Positions 41,561-51,140 of a DNA stretch of 64,000 bases are shown one piece after another (position 1 is the stretch's first letter; every line of letters begins with the position of its first letter). Location of the stretch: positions 3,534,001 to 3,598,000 of the forward strand of contig OY763926.1 of the NCBI GenBank assembly GCA_963667715.1, in the 5' to 3' direction. This stretch comes from JAFGDI01 sp963667715. GTDB lineage: Bacteria; Planctomycetota; Phycisphaerae; Sedimentisphaerales; SM23-30. A program made the translations under genes and the position numbers. The notes under the pieces are model-generated. The model ran no database searches, was not told the DNA's origin, and saw only the letters and a list, made by a program, of their open reading frames with translations.

Positions 41561-44500
41561 TTATTTTTTTATTTCATCCAATAATTTTTCCACATCATCC
41601 ACCATTTTCAGATCCGATGGTGACTGCGACAACCTGGCCCGACGAAGCAAATCTTCCAGCATTTCTGACGCTTCATCTGTCCTGCCGGCTTTCACCAGTG
41701 ACTGGCCAAGATGATATTCAAACTCTACCGGAACCTCTCGGTTATTCCTCTGTATTTCCTGAATCGCCTTACTAAAGAGCGTATGTGCTTTTTCAGGATT
41801 ATCATTCTGCAGCAGTGCCATACCATATGTATCTAAAACCATCGGTTCCAGACGTGCTATCTGGTACGCCCGAATCGCAACATCCAGTGCTTCTTTGGCA
41901 TAACCGCCCTCACTTAATAGGGCATATGCATAATTATTGAGTAGTGAATAATTATCCGGTACCTGATCACAAAGCTTGCGATAGATAACTATTGCCGAGT
42001 CATATTTATCTGTTTGTATGTACGCTATCGCCAATCGAGAATTGGTTACAAACTCCAGCGATTCTGATCCCCCGGCAAAGTCATGTGCCTTTACTGAATT
42101 TGCAACATAACACTCATTATCTCCAAGATCGCGACAACACACAGCCTTCAACATATAAAGTGCCATTTTGCTATCGGAAGTTTCCAACTGAGTATCAACC
42201 CAGTCAGCCAGTAATTCTGGATCTATTAGTGTAACTGTTTTTTCTACTACAAATTCTATATATGGATCTTTTGCCACCATATCGATAACCTGACTTAATA
42301 CTCCCAAAGCTTCCTGCTTCTTCTCTTGCAGGTACAAAGCTTCCATCTTCCTTAGCTGGAGCTGTGGGCTGGCTTTAAGAATATCAGGGTTTTTGTCAAG
42401 CGACCTAACTACATCATCATAATGGCCGGCATTGATCAGCAGCTCTAACCTGGTATCTACCAGCACTGGAGCAGTTGCCCCTTTCTCATTAGCTGATAAT
42501 ATTGCACTCTCTAACAGAGACAATGCATCTGTCAGCTTCTGATCCGCTAAACTATTATTACCTTCTGACCTGAGACTGTCAGCCCATTTCATCATCGCCT
42601 GGGCACAACTTGAATATAGTTCATACCTGCCTGGGTACACTTTTATCTGATTCTTATAGTACCCTACCAACTCATTCCAGCGTTTAAGATTTGTTAGGGT
42701 ATTCACCATCATATTATTCAGCTGCATATCGCCTGGCTGTATTTCCAACCCTTTACGCAGCTCAATTATTGCATCATCATACTTTTTCAGACGTGAATAT
42801 ATCTGGGCCAGCATCCCTCTGCCATCATTAGAATCTTCCGAACTGGCTGTTCGCAGCTCATTGATCGTCTGCATAGCAGCATAAAGATCATCACTATAGA
42901 ACTGGGCTTGGGCCTTTATCTGAAGTCCTACCCGCTCACTTGGGCTTAGCTTCAATGCCTGATCGGCATAAGTTATCGCCTGTTCATAATCTGTTTCACG
43001 CAGTGCATACTTGGCTTTCAGCAGGTACACTTTATAATCATCTGGATACTGACTTTCCATCTTTTCTAACAATGGCTTGGCCTGCTCTGTATAGCCGCCG
43101 TCCATCATAGATTCAATATGCAATGTCATAAGCTCATCAGAATCTTTCTCATCTCGCTGCTGCTGGTAAACTTCCATTGCCTTATCATATTTACCTGTTG
43201 ATTTATATATCGATGCCAAAAGTGTTCGCATATCTTTCCGCAAGTCAAGATCTTCTACCTGCGGCACTTCTTTACCAAGCAGCTCGATCGCAGAATCTAC
43301 ATCTCCATCTGAATAATAGAATCTCGCAAGAGCCATAACGGTATCAAAATGCTCCTTACCCGTACTGTTTACGAGCATTTCTTTTAACATCTCAAGACCT
43401 TTGCCATCGCCCTGCCCACTATTACGCAAAAACATCTCATAACTCGACGCAATAACAGCACTCTCAGGCATAGCCTTAATACCACTCTGGTATATCTTTT
43501 CTATTGCTTCATTATATTCACTGGTCTTATTTGACAAGACGGATAAATTAGACATAAGCCTAAGTGAATTTGCACTTACTACATATAAACTATCATTACC
43601 ACTGACTGATGCCAGCAGAACATTAATATTCTTGAGTAGCATTACTTCAATATCAGCGATTGTCTGCTTATATGCTTCTGCTGTCTGAGCTTCAATATTC
43701 GGAGAGTCAAGCTGACCATCCAGAATCCTCGCCCAATATGGAGCATACTGAACAAAGAATCTCACTCCCTGTAAATTATTCGGAGATATATTCATTAACT
43801 GCTCAATCCAACCCATCATAGTCTGGATCTTCGCCGGACCAACATTATCTAAACCAACCGCCACAAAATCACCATGCAACATGATCAGATAATCTACTAT
43901 AGCATCAGCATTAAAACGATTCTGACTCAATGAGGTTTCTAGCTCCCTCATCGCATCTGCTTTCCTGCCAAGTTTTGTATATACCTTTGAATGAACCAGA
44001 TGACCATCTGCTGACAAGGGACTTTCAGCCAGATACTCGGTAAGCTTCTGGTCAGCTTCCTGATATTCCTCTTTTGCAAATAAAAGGTCGATCTCTGCGT
44101 ACTTGGCCAGATAGGCATCCACTTCCTTTAATCTGGCAACAACACTTTCTGCTTTGGCAAAATCCTTCACCGTCAGATAAGTTGTTAGTATCGCAGTAAG
44201 TGGATCTGATGAATCAGGCTTAAGCTCTGCGGCCTTTTCAAAATTCTCGATTGCCTTCAGATTATCCTGCAATGCCTGCTCTTTACTCTCTCCAACAGCC
44301 AGTACACTATAAAGCCTGCCGCTGGTCATTGCCTGCTCATAAGGATCTGACAGCTTTGCAATTGCTTCCTGCTGAAGGACAAGCATACGGTCCGGATCGA
44401 TCGCCAATGGATCTGGCTCTTCAGCCTTTAACTTCTCCTGAATATAATAATAATCATCTGGCTTGGCCTCAACCGCACGAGCCATCATCTTCTTAAGCTT

Positions 44501-46543
44501 ATCATGATACGAAGGATGCTCCTTCATGCCGGCCATATACCTGGCATAAAGATAATTGATTACCTTTGGCTCTGCCGGATAGTCAACAGCGATCGCTTCC
44601 ATTGCCTTTATCTGCTCGGCCGGATCTTCGAGTGTCATACTACGCAGTATTCTAAGATCAAGGTTATTACCTTTAATATCAGCTATAACCTCTTCTGCCT
44701 TATCCTGCTCACCTAATGCTACATACGCCTGGGCCAGCTGGGTACGAATGATCGGATAATAAACCGAATCTCTTTCATACTTACGACTAAACATATCTAT
44801 TAGCTGAACCACTTCCTGCTTTGACTTTGCTGTACGAACACTTAGATAAGTATCAATAATTGAGCTAAAATCTTCTGCTGAACGATTCCTCATACTATAT
44901 GAAAGCACCGCATTCTGTAGGGCTTCCATTTTATACTGGCCATCTTTCAACAGCTCATACAGCTTCCAGCGTAGTTCTGCCATAAACAAGGCACTATACT
45001 CACTCGTACTTTCACTTGTTACCGCAGCATACAATCTCTGGATAGCCAGCTGCTCCTGACCTTTGGCCATTGCCTGCAAACCTTCACAAGATATTGTCAG
45101 AGAGCTGGTTGCTCCTTTATCTTCTGATAGTTCTACACATATATTGTTAAGCTCAGCTTTTGCTTCTTCAACTTCATCATATAAAACCGAGTCAACCAAA
45201 GCTAAAAACGGCATCACCTCGGCATAACGAACCGCATTTACCTTACCGCCTTCCAGCGAAAGAAGCGACTGCTCACTATAACCATAATATGTCTTACGTA
45301 AATACGCTCTTGCCTGCTTCAGTGTTGCCACATCATTACTCTCATCACCAGAAAGATAACATAGCTTACCAAGCACGCTGTACCAGATAAGATTATCCGG
45401 CTCTTTAGCAACTGCTTCTTCATAAAGCTTCCGGATCTCACCAAAATCAGCGTCAGGCATAACTGACAGGAAATTAGCTTTCGCTACTTTTATGTCCGCA
45501 TTATCCGAAAACTTCAATTCAGCAAGATTAAATTCCTGCAATGCAGATAAGTTAAACTCAGCCATCTGCTGATTAATATATGCTTTGTCCTGCTGTACAG
45601 AGGCCTTCAGTTCGGCCTGTAATGCCGACCTGCTGCCTTCAAAGTAATACTTAAAATAATTAAGATATGCCTCTGGCGATTCTGGATTAGACTCGATCGC
45701 AGCTCTTAGTATCTTGGCTGATTTCTCTAGTATCCCCTGCTTGCGTACCAGACCAGAGGCTTCCTGAACCAGATAACTATTAAACATAGCACACGCTTTT
45801 GCCGCAACTATGCTATCAGGAAACTTCTGCTGTAGATCGTACGAAATCGCTTCTCCCTTTTCCTTATCAGACAATACATCTTCTGAAAGGGCCGAGTTCA
45901 AACGATACGATAAAGTCATCAACTCTAATGCATGACCATAAGCTTCTTCCGGTCGAATATCTTTCAAACTTTCTACAACACTGTCAAGCTCTACCAGATT
46001 CTCAGATTTAACGTAAATATCTGTAACATCCAGGTAAAACTCACCCAGCTTCTTCCATGTGTCATAATTATTAATATCCAGACGAACGATCTCTTTCCAG
46101 TTTCCCAGCACGCCCTTATAATAATTATCTGTTATCTTATGAAATCTGACAAAAGCTTTCAATGCTTTTACCTGAAGTTCAAGATTACCCTTACTGAAAC
46201 GTTTGGCATCATTGATACCCTGATAAACCTCTCTGGCTCTGATTGTATACTCATCTTTTAAGAGAGTTTCCCATACCTTAGCCGCTTCTTCAGGATCTGC
46301 CTGCTCATTAGCCTGACTTTTGAGCTCATTATAGTATCGTTCCAGTTCCGGCAGCTCAGCTTCTGCTTTTGCCAGTAATACTTCTGGATCACGACCTAAT
46401 AGCTTATGCACAGCATTCGGCAGAAACGGCCTTCTGGAGTCTATTGCTATTGCCATTATCATTAAAACAGGTACTGCAATTACGAGTAATATCATCAGCA
46501 GTTTACTGTTTATCTTCTTTTTAGTTTTCGTTCTGCGTGCCAT
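41561..46543 (-). CDS. Very large TPR-repeat protein of the exosortase operon
   Basis: 1660 residues: a basic N terminus (M-A-R-R-T-K-T-K-K-K), one membrane helix (about 15-33) and then almost nothing but helical tetratricopeptide-type repeats to the end. Clear TPR signatures include A-I-E-N-F-E-K-A-A-E-L-K-P, Y-E-Q-A-I-T-Y-A-D-Q-A-L-K-L-S-P and Y-D-D-A-I-I-E-L-R-K-G-L-E-I-Q-P. The topology suggests the repeats lie outside the cytoplasm. In proteobacterial exosortase loci a TPR protein (PrsT) is a usual member but is around 900 residues, so this one is nearly twice as large. It probably scaffolds the synthesis and export machine. GGAG lies upstream of the ATG. The neighbours are EpsI (49 bp upstream) and Wzc (102 bp downstream). 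Confidence 0.88.
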   Translation of the reverse strand: MARRTKTKKKINSKLLMILLVIAVPVLMIMAIAIDSRRPFLPNAVHKLLGRDPEVLLAKAEAELPELERYYNELKSQANEQADPEEAAKVWETLLKDEYTIRAREVYQGINDAKRFSKGNLELQVKALKAFVRFHKITDNYYKGVLGNWKEIVRLDINNYDTWKKLGEFYLDVTDIYVKSENLVELDSVVESLKDIRPEEAYGHALELMTLSYRLNSALSEDVLSDKEKGEAISYDLQQKFPDSIVAAKACAMFNSYLVQEASGLVRKQGILEKSAKILRAAIESNPESPEAYLNYFKYYFEGSRSALQAELKASVQQDKAYINQQMAEFNLSALQEFNLAELKFSDNADIKVAKANFLSVMPDADFGEIRKLYEEAVAKEPDNLIWYSVLGKLCYLSGDESNDVATLKQARAYLRKTYYGYSEQSLLSLEGGKVNAVRYAEVMPFLALVDSVLYDEVEEAKAELNNICVELSEDKGATSSLTISCEGLQAMAKGQEQLAIQRLYAAVTSESTSEYSALFMAELRWKLYELLKDGQYKMEALQNAVLSYSMRNRSAEDFSSIIDTYLSVRTAKSKQEVVQLIDMFSRKYERDSVYYPIIRTQLAQAYVALGEQDKAEEVIADIKGNNLDLRILRSMTLEDPAEQIKAMEAIAVDYPAEPKVINYLYARYMAGMKEHPSYHDKLKKMMARAVEAKPDDYYYIQEKLKAEEPDPLAIDPDRMLVLQQEAIAKLSDPYEQAMTSGRLYSVLAVGESKEQALQDNLKAIENFEKAAELKPDSSDPLTAILTTYLTVKDFAKAESVVARLKEVDAYLAKYAEIDLLFAKEEYQEADQKLTEYLAESPLSADGHLVHSKVYTKLGRKADAMRELETSLSQNRFNADAIVDYLIMLHGDFVAVGLDNVGPAKIQTMMGWIEQLMNISPNNLQGVRFFVQYAPYWARILDGQLDSPNIEAQTAEAYKQTIADIEVMLLKNINVLLASVSGNDSLYVVSANSLRLMSNLSVLSNKTSEYNEAIEKIYQSGIKAMPESAVIASSYEMFLRNSGQGDGKGLEMLKEMLVNSTGKEHFDTVMALARFYYSDGDVDSAIELLGKEVPQVEDLDLRKDMRTLLASIYKSTGKYDKAMEVYQQQRDEKDSDELMTLHIESMMDGGYTEQAKPLLEKMESQYPDDYKVYLLKAKYALRETDYEQAITYADQALKLSPSERVGLQIKAQAQFYSDDLYAAMQTINELRTASSEDSNDGRGMLAQIYSRLKKYDDAIIELRKGLEIQPGDMQLNNMMVNTLTNLKRWNELVGYYKNQIKVYPGRYELYSSCAQAMMKWADSLRSEGNNSLADQKLTDALSLLESAILSANEKGATAPVLVDTRLELLINAGHYDDVVRSLDKNPDILKASPQLQLRKMEALYLQEKKQEALGVLSQVIDMVAKDPYIEFVVEKTVTLIDPELLADWVDTQLETSDSKMALYMLKAVCCRDLGDNECYVANSVKAHDFAGGSESLEFVTNSRLAIAYIQTDKYDSAIVIYRKLCDQVPDNYSLLNNYAYALLSEGGYAKEALDVAIRAYQIARLEPMVLDTYGMALLQNDNPEKAHTLFSKAIQEIQRNNREVPVEFEYHLGQSLVKAGRTDEASEMLEDLLRRARLSQSPSDLKMVDDVEKLLDEIKK

Positions 46544-46592
46544 TTTTTACTCCACAAACAGGTCAAGCCCTGTCTCTCTACTTTCGTACTTA

Positions 46593-47363
46593 CTACTCTG
46601 GTACAACTTCACTATCAACTGGCGGCCATTTCGGGAAATAATTCTTCACCAGTTCGGGAAGAACCAGTCGGGACAGCTTTTCAACATGACTCTGCATATC
46701 ACTATCTGTTACTTCCCCTTTACCCCAAACGGTAAACTCCACCTTGGCAAAATAAGCATACTTATCTCCCAAAGAGTTCATTCTTAAACGAACTTGATTC
46801 CTGTCATATTTATAATCACCATTCGCACTGAAAAAATATGCGACCTTTGATAGTAAACCTGGACGACTAGGGTCGGTCAGCTCTAGAAATTTGGCATCGA
46901 TCTCATTGTCCGGAGCGTTTACATTGTAAACCTTTATAGGTAATATCCCGGTTATCTTTGGTATCGATCCACTACCAGCTCCACAAACCTCTGGGGTATG
47001 CGGTACGGTATACTCATCACCGGTATAATATGTCACAAACATAAGGATATGTCTAAACGGAGAATTCTCTTCCTCACGATCATCTTCAAACAACCACTTT
47101 ATATAGTCCTCTGTACCCAACGCCGCTTCTACTTCTTCGTTCTGAATACGACTCTTATCGATAACACGATACGGCCAGAATAAACTATCATTAAGATCAT
47201 CGAGACTATTCTGCAATTCGATTGGCTTCTTAGTCAAATGAACACCAAGAACTTTCACAGCCGCCTGCAAACCGATCACACAGATAAACATAAACAGCAC
47301 AACAGCTGCAAAGGACTTATTACTGAAAACTCGCTTTAATGGTTGTAATATATATTCTTGCAT
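46593..47363 (-). CDS. EpsI-family exosortase-associated protein
   Basis: 256 residues with one N-terminal membrane helix (about 19-37) and a periplasmic EpsI (DUF3485) domain. The conserved element H-T-P-E-V-C-G-A-G-S-G-S (about 122-133) corresponds to the H-x-P-E-x-C-x-P-G motif of the family. EpsI proteins are encoded next to, or fused with, exosortases and are needed for polysaccharide export or modification; the biochemistry is unclear. Only 8 bp separate it from the exosortase, indicating tight coupling. Confidence 0.87.
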   Translation of the reverse strand: MQEYILQPLKRVFSNKSFAAVVLFMFICVIGLQAAVKVLGVHLTKKPIELQNSLDDLNDSLFWPYRVIDKSRIQNEEVEAALGTEDYIKWLFEDDREEENSPFRHILMFVTYYTGDEYTVPHTPEVCGAGSGSIPKITGILPIKVYNVNAPDNEIDAKFLELTDPSRPGLLSKVAYFFSANGDYKYDRNQVRLRMNSLGDKYAYFAKVEFTVWGKGEVTDSDMQSHVEKLSRLVLPELVKNYFPKWPPVDSEVVPE

Positions 47364-47371
47364 AAAACGAT

Positions 47372-48316
47372 TTATTCCTGAGTTTCCTCGGTTCTGGTTT
47401 TGCCCAGAACAACAATATCATCATTTTCCTGGTCCAGCTCTTCCTCTACATCCTCTACTACAAAATTATTCATAATCCATGTCAAGCTGCCGTAAAGGCC
47501 AAATGCTACCGCCAGCATCACTAAACCAAGCATTGAATGAAGTGTTCCGGTCGCATATTCATGACCAACAAAAATATAGATAAGACCTGTTATAAGAACC
47601 CTAAGCATATTACAGATAATTGCTATAGGTATCGTACTTATCAATAAACCAACTCGCTGCCAGGTCGGACGAATTTCCATCCATGCCATAGCAACACCTA
47701 AAGCAACAAATGTCCGTAGCAATCTCATACCACTGCAAGCATCTGCTACATTTAGCTCTATTGGCTCGCCATTATAGAAACCGCGAATCACAACGCTGGT
47801 TGCTTCACAAGTCACTCCCGGGATCAAGTCCAGTATAGTCGCCGCAAATAACGATGCCCATATTCTCAGCTGCATGGTTAGAGGGGTATATATCTGGTCT
47901 GGGATCTTTATCGCAAAGATCATAAATAGTATTGGAAGCCAGGTATGCTTAAACACTTTCCAGCCGCCTACAGTCAAAACCAGTGAGGCCAATGAAAAGA
48001 TCATCATGATCGGCTTAAAATATCCTATCTTTATGATAATACTTGCTACATAGCCTAGTAAGCTCAATACTAGCAGGATAAAACCCGCAGCACTCGGCTT
48101 ACCTTTTGTTGACGCTATCTTCTCTCGAGATTGATAGAGAAAATACAAACTAAATGCAGGGATCAACAAGCCGTGAGACTCACTTGGAGTAGCCCACAGC
48201 TGAAATAACCTGGTTATCTCCTGCTGAAATAACAGATAGAATAGAATCGCCATTATAGCGATTCTCCAGCATCTATCTACTATATCCGCTTTCTTATAAT
48301 CTATTGTATCTACCAT
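47372..48316 (-). CDS. Exosortase
   Basis: Exosortases are multi-pass membrane cysteine transpeptidases that sort proteins carrying PEP-CTERM-type tails. This 314-residue protein has about eight hydrophobic segments and all three catalytic elements: Cys in V-A-D-A-C-S-G-M-R (about 192-200), Arg in N-M-L-R-V-L (about 237-242), and His in T-G-T-L-H-S-M-L-G (about 259-267). A TTG three bases upstream is an alternative start; the ATG at 48316 is favoured with GGGAATAG before it. The genes on either side are EpsI-like and Wza-like. No protein in the window carries an obvious PEP-CTERM tail, so the substrate is unknown. Confidence 0.93.
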   Translation of the reverse strand: MVDTIDYKKADIVDRCWRIAIMAILFYLLFQQEITRLFQLWATPSESHGLLIPAFSLYFLYQSREKIASTKGKPSAAGFILLVLSLLGYVASIIIKIGYFKPIMMIFSLASLVLTVGGWKVFKHTWLPILFMIFAIKIPDQIYTPLTMQLRIWASLFAATILDLIPGVTCEATSVVIRGFYNGEPIELNVADACSGMRLLRTFVALGVAMAWMEIRPTWQRVGLLISTIPIAIICNMLRVLITGLIYIFVGHEYATGTLHSMLGLVMLAVAFGLYGSLTWIMNNFVVEDVEEELDQENDDIVVLGKTRTEETQE

Positions 48317-48348
48317 CAACTATTCCCAATTCGCTGAACCGGCCAGAA

Positions 48349-49848
48349 TTATCTGTTACCAAAATCTACATCTGCCAGGTTACGGTCATATACAAAACCA
48401 AAACCATATGTTGTACGGAAGCTCTGACGTATTACTGCCATCCATCTCGCGGTTGGATGAGAGCCTATATTGATCATATCGTTCGCCTTTATATAGATAT
48501 CAGGCTGAACACCTTCAAATAGCTTTTTAAGATTTACCCGGTAGGTAACTTCTGTATTATTGCCTGTTATACGGGTAATATCACATCTTTCTGGCGAAGC
48601 CAGTGGCGACAAACCACCTACAGAAGCTATGGCCTGCTTCAGGGTCATTCTCTCACCTGTCATCTGATATGGCCCTGGACGTGACGCCTGACCCATTACA
48701 TAATATACTCCGGTTGAGTTATATGGTACTGAGATATAATCACCCGGCTGAATTACGATATTCTGGCTCAGGTCACCATTCTTCAGCTCTTTCAGGTTGA
48801 TCTTGATAACCTCATGGCGGTATTGCAAAGGCTTATAACCGATCATACCACCCTGAACAGGCTCTGCGGTCTCTACGGCACTACCGCTATTGCCATCACC
48901 TTCAACTTCAAAGCCATCTTCACCCATAACAATTTCAAAACCATCTTCATTACTGTCGCTTGCCATAACAACCTGATCTTCTGTCCAGGCTGGTGCTGAC
49001 ACTACTGACATAGGACTGATCGATTCCATCAGCTCTTTTTCGACAGTCTTATCTTCTACTGCTTCTGATTCAACTTCTAACGCAGGTTCATCTACAACGT
49101 CAAAATCAGAGCTAATATCTGGAGAATCATCCACCGGAACCTCAACCGGGCTAAATGAATCTGTAGGCATTTCAAATCCTGTGTTAACATCATCGCCTGG
49201 TTCAGTTATCAGATCGCTGGTGGGAACCTTACGAATAACATATACAAAATCTACACCACGTGGCGGTACATCGCCAGCATGGGCAAGTGCCTTCAATACA
49301 CGAAGGTCAGGTTCTGTCAACTGATATGGGGCCGGAGCTGGTACTGCACCAGTTACGGTATAAACCTTACCTGTTGACGCTGCAACTACAACACTCACCT
49401 TAGGATCTTTGATATACTCTGGACTCAGAGCGCTTTCAATACTCTTCTGAAGCTCCCTCTCTGTATACCCGGCAGCCATTACACTGCCTATCTCAGGAAT
49501 TGTTATACGACCAGACTCCGAAACCTGCTTCTGTGTTGCCCACTCTGCATTCGTCTGAAACAGATCCAGAATCGATACGTTCAGAATATCACCAGAACGA
49601 ATTACATATTCGCTCTCCGATACCAGCAGATCCTCTTGACGTGGACTGCGAGCATTGGCAAACGGCTCTGGCTCTTCATCTACTACGCCCAGATTATTCA
49701 ATATTATATTGGTAACCGGAGTAGCCTGAAACCGCCCTATTGTCTGAGGATCGTCACAGCCTGCTGCAAACACTATACACATTAGAACTGTTAATATTCC
49801 TGACAACAACTTCACTGAATTTTCTTTATTCATATCTGTTTTTTCCAT
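48349..49848 (-). CDS. Wza-like polysaccharide export lipoprotein
   Basis: 499 residues and the first gene of the operon. Its signal sequence ends in a lipobox (V-F-A-A-G-C, Cys31), so it is anchored in a membrane. A Poly_export domain (about 80-160; S-G-D-I-L-N-V, D-G-R-I-T-I-like S-G-R-I-T-I-P-E-I-G) is followed by two SLBB segments (V-Y-T-V-T-G-A-V-P-A-P-A-P-Y-Q-L and V-Y-Y-V-M-G-Q-A-S-R-P-G-P-Y-Q-M). The two are separated by an acidic, low-complexity insert of about 130 residues (about 215-345) that ordinary Wza lacks. Wza octamers form the outer membrane pore for polysaccharide export. The start codon lies 395 bp from the divergent pglD-like gene. Confidence 0.92.
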   Translation of the reverse strand: MEKTDMNKENSVKLLSGILTVLMCIVFAAGCDDPQTIGRFQATPVTNIILNNLGVVDEEPEPFANARSPRQEDLLVSESEYVIRSGDILNVSILDLFQTNAEWATQKQVSESGRITIPEIGSVMAAGYTERELQKSIESALSPEYIKDPKVSVVVAASTGKVYTVTGAVPAPAPYQLTEPDLRVLKALAHAGDVPPRGVDFVYVIRKVPTSDLITEPGDDVNTGFEMPTDSFSPVEVPVDDSPDISSDFDVVDEPALEVESEAVEDKTVEKELMESISPMSVVSAPAWTEDQVVMASDSNEDGFEIVMGEDGFEVEGDGNSGSAVETAEPVQGGMIGYKPLQYRHEVIKINLKELKNGDLSQNIVIQPGDYISVPYNSTGVYYVMGQASRPGPYQMTGERMTLKQAIASVGGLSPLASPERCDITRITGNNTEVTYRVNLKKLFEGVQPDIYIKANDMINIGSHPTARWMAVIRQSFRTTYGFGFVYDRNLADVDFGNR

Positions 49849-50243
49849 TAATTATGCCGACTTAACCATATTGATAAGCCAGAATGCAAAACTTACCTAA
49901 GTTATCAATATTTTAATCGGCAACTATCTATTATTGCTTTACTAATTTCACCTAAATTTATTTTTTACAAACATTAACATAAATAATGATTCTTTGCAAA
50001 AATTATCTCGTGTCATCACCATTATCTATACACTACAATTATTTTTTTACGCATCACCAAACTACGAAACATTATATTTACGAATCGAATACTACATTTT
50101 TACTCTAAATTGTTAAAAAAATCAAAAAATTTCACTATTTTTCACTATATATTCGATTCATAATAGGTAACATTAGTATAAGTTATAGGACCGTTTGGTA
50201 AATGGACTTACCAATTTCAATATATTACAGTTAAGGATTGTAA
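49849..50243. other. Divergent exopolysaccharide / pglD intergenic region
   Basis: 395 bp, AT-rich, no gene. It must hold the promoter of the exopolysaccharide operon (minus) and the promoter of the pglD-like gene (plus). I see one good palindrome (50195-50214) and some T-runs, but no clear sigma-54, sigma-28 or RpoN-type site. Confidence 0.6.
50195..50214. promoter_or_regulatory. Palindrome upstream of the pglD-like gene
   Basis: TTGGTAA (50195-50201) and TTACCAA (50208-50214), an exact 7+7 dyad with 6 central bases, 30 bp before the start codon. It may be an operator or a leader hairpin. Confidence 0.45.
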
Positions 50244-50993
50244 ATGAAAGTAGTTATTGTTGGTGCCGGTGGTCAGGGACGAGTTGTGCTCGATATCCTC
50301 AGAAATAATCATCAATTTGAAGTGATTGGCTTTATTGACTCTGCAAAAGCCCTTCACGGCAAAGTTATTGATGAGGTTTCTGTCATTGGTGATATGGACT
50401 CCCTGAAAGATTTCGCTGAAATGGGAATTGGCGGTGCGATCGTAGCTATCGGCGATAACGATATAAGATCAAAATTTGCTCAGATAATCAACAGCTACGG
50501 CATAAGCCTTATCAATGCGATACACCCCTCTGCTACTATTGCTCAAAACTCCGTTATCGGTAAAAATGTTGTAATTGCCCAGGGTGCAAACATTTGCGCT
50601 CATGTTAAAATAAAAGATTCCGTTATTTGCAACACCGGCAGTATCATCGAACATGAATCGGTTATCTATGAAGGTGTCCATATTTGCCCTGGTGTTAAGC
50701 TCGCTGGTCACGTTACTGTTCACCCACATGCTTTTATTGGTATCGGCTCCACCGTTATTCAAAATATCACTATTGGTGAATCTGCTACTGTTGGAGCTGG
50801 AGCGGTTGTTTTAAAAGATGTTGATCCTGAAACGACTGTCGTCGGTGTACCTGCTAAAGAATGTACAAACTCTGTTTGCAGACCTCTTCAAGACAGTCAG
50901 GTATACTCTCGCGACTTTGGCCCTACCATTGACATTATCCAGAGAATGAGAAGTCAGCACACACGCAAAGCTCCTGTAAGAACTAAATGCTAA
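50244..50993 (+). CDS. PglD/NeuD-family sugar O- or N-acetyltransferase
   Basis: 249 residues. The N-terminal domain (1-85) is Rossmann-like and opens with V-V-I-V-G-A-G-G-Q-G-R-V-V-L-D; the C-terminal part (90-215) is a left-handed beta-helix made of hexapeptide repeats such as I-G-K-N-V-V, I-K-D-S-V-I, I-G-E-S-A-T-V-G-A-G-A-V-V and ending in V-V-G-V-P-A-K. The PglD/NeuD family acetylates UDP-amino sugars or sialic acids. The last 30 residues form a basic, cysteine-containing tail of no known role. AAGGAT precedes the ATG. It is transcribed away from the exopolysaccharide operon and may modify its sugar precursors. Confidence 0.88.
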   Translation: MKVVIVGAGGQGRVVLDILRNNHQFEVIGFIDSAKALHGKVIDEVSVIGDMDSLKDFAEMGIGGAIVAIGDNDIRSKFAQIINSYGISLINAIHPSATIAQNSVIGKNVVIAQGANICAHVKIKDSVICNTGSIIEHESVIYEGVHICPGVKLAGHVTVHPHAFIGIGSTVIQNITIGESATVGAGAVVLKDVDPETTVVGVPAKECTNSVCRPLQDSQVYSRDFGPTIDIIQRMRSQHTRKAPVRTKC

Positions 50994-51140
50994 CCTGTAC
51001 CTCATTAATTAGCTAAACCCTGCTATATTCACTCTTTCCTGCCAGAAATATCATTGACAGTCCGCCCTTTTTCATGTATCACTTAAACTACTAGAAATAA
51101 TGTAGTTAATGCGTTTTTTTGATCATAAAGGAATTGGATT

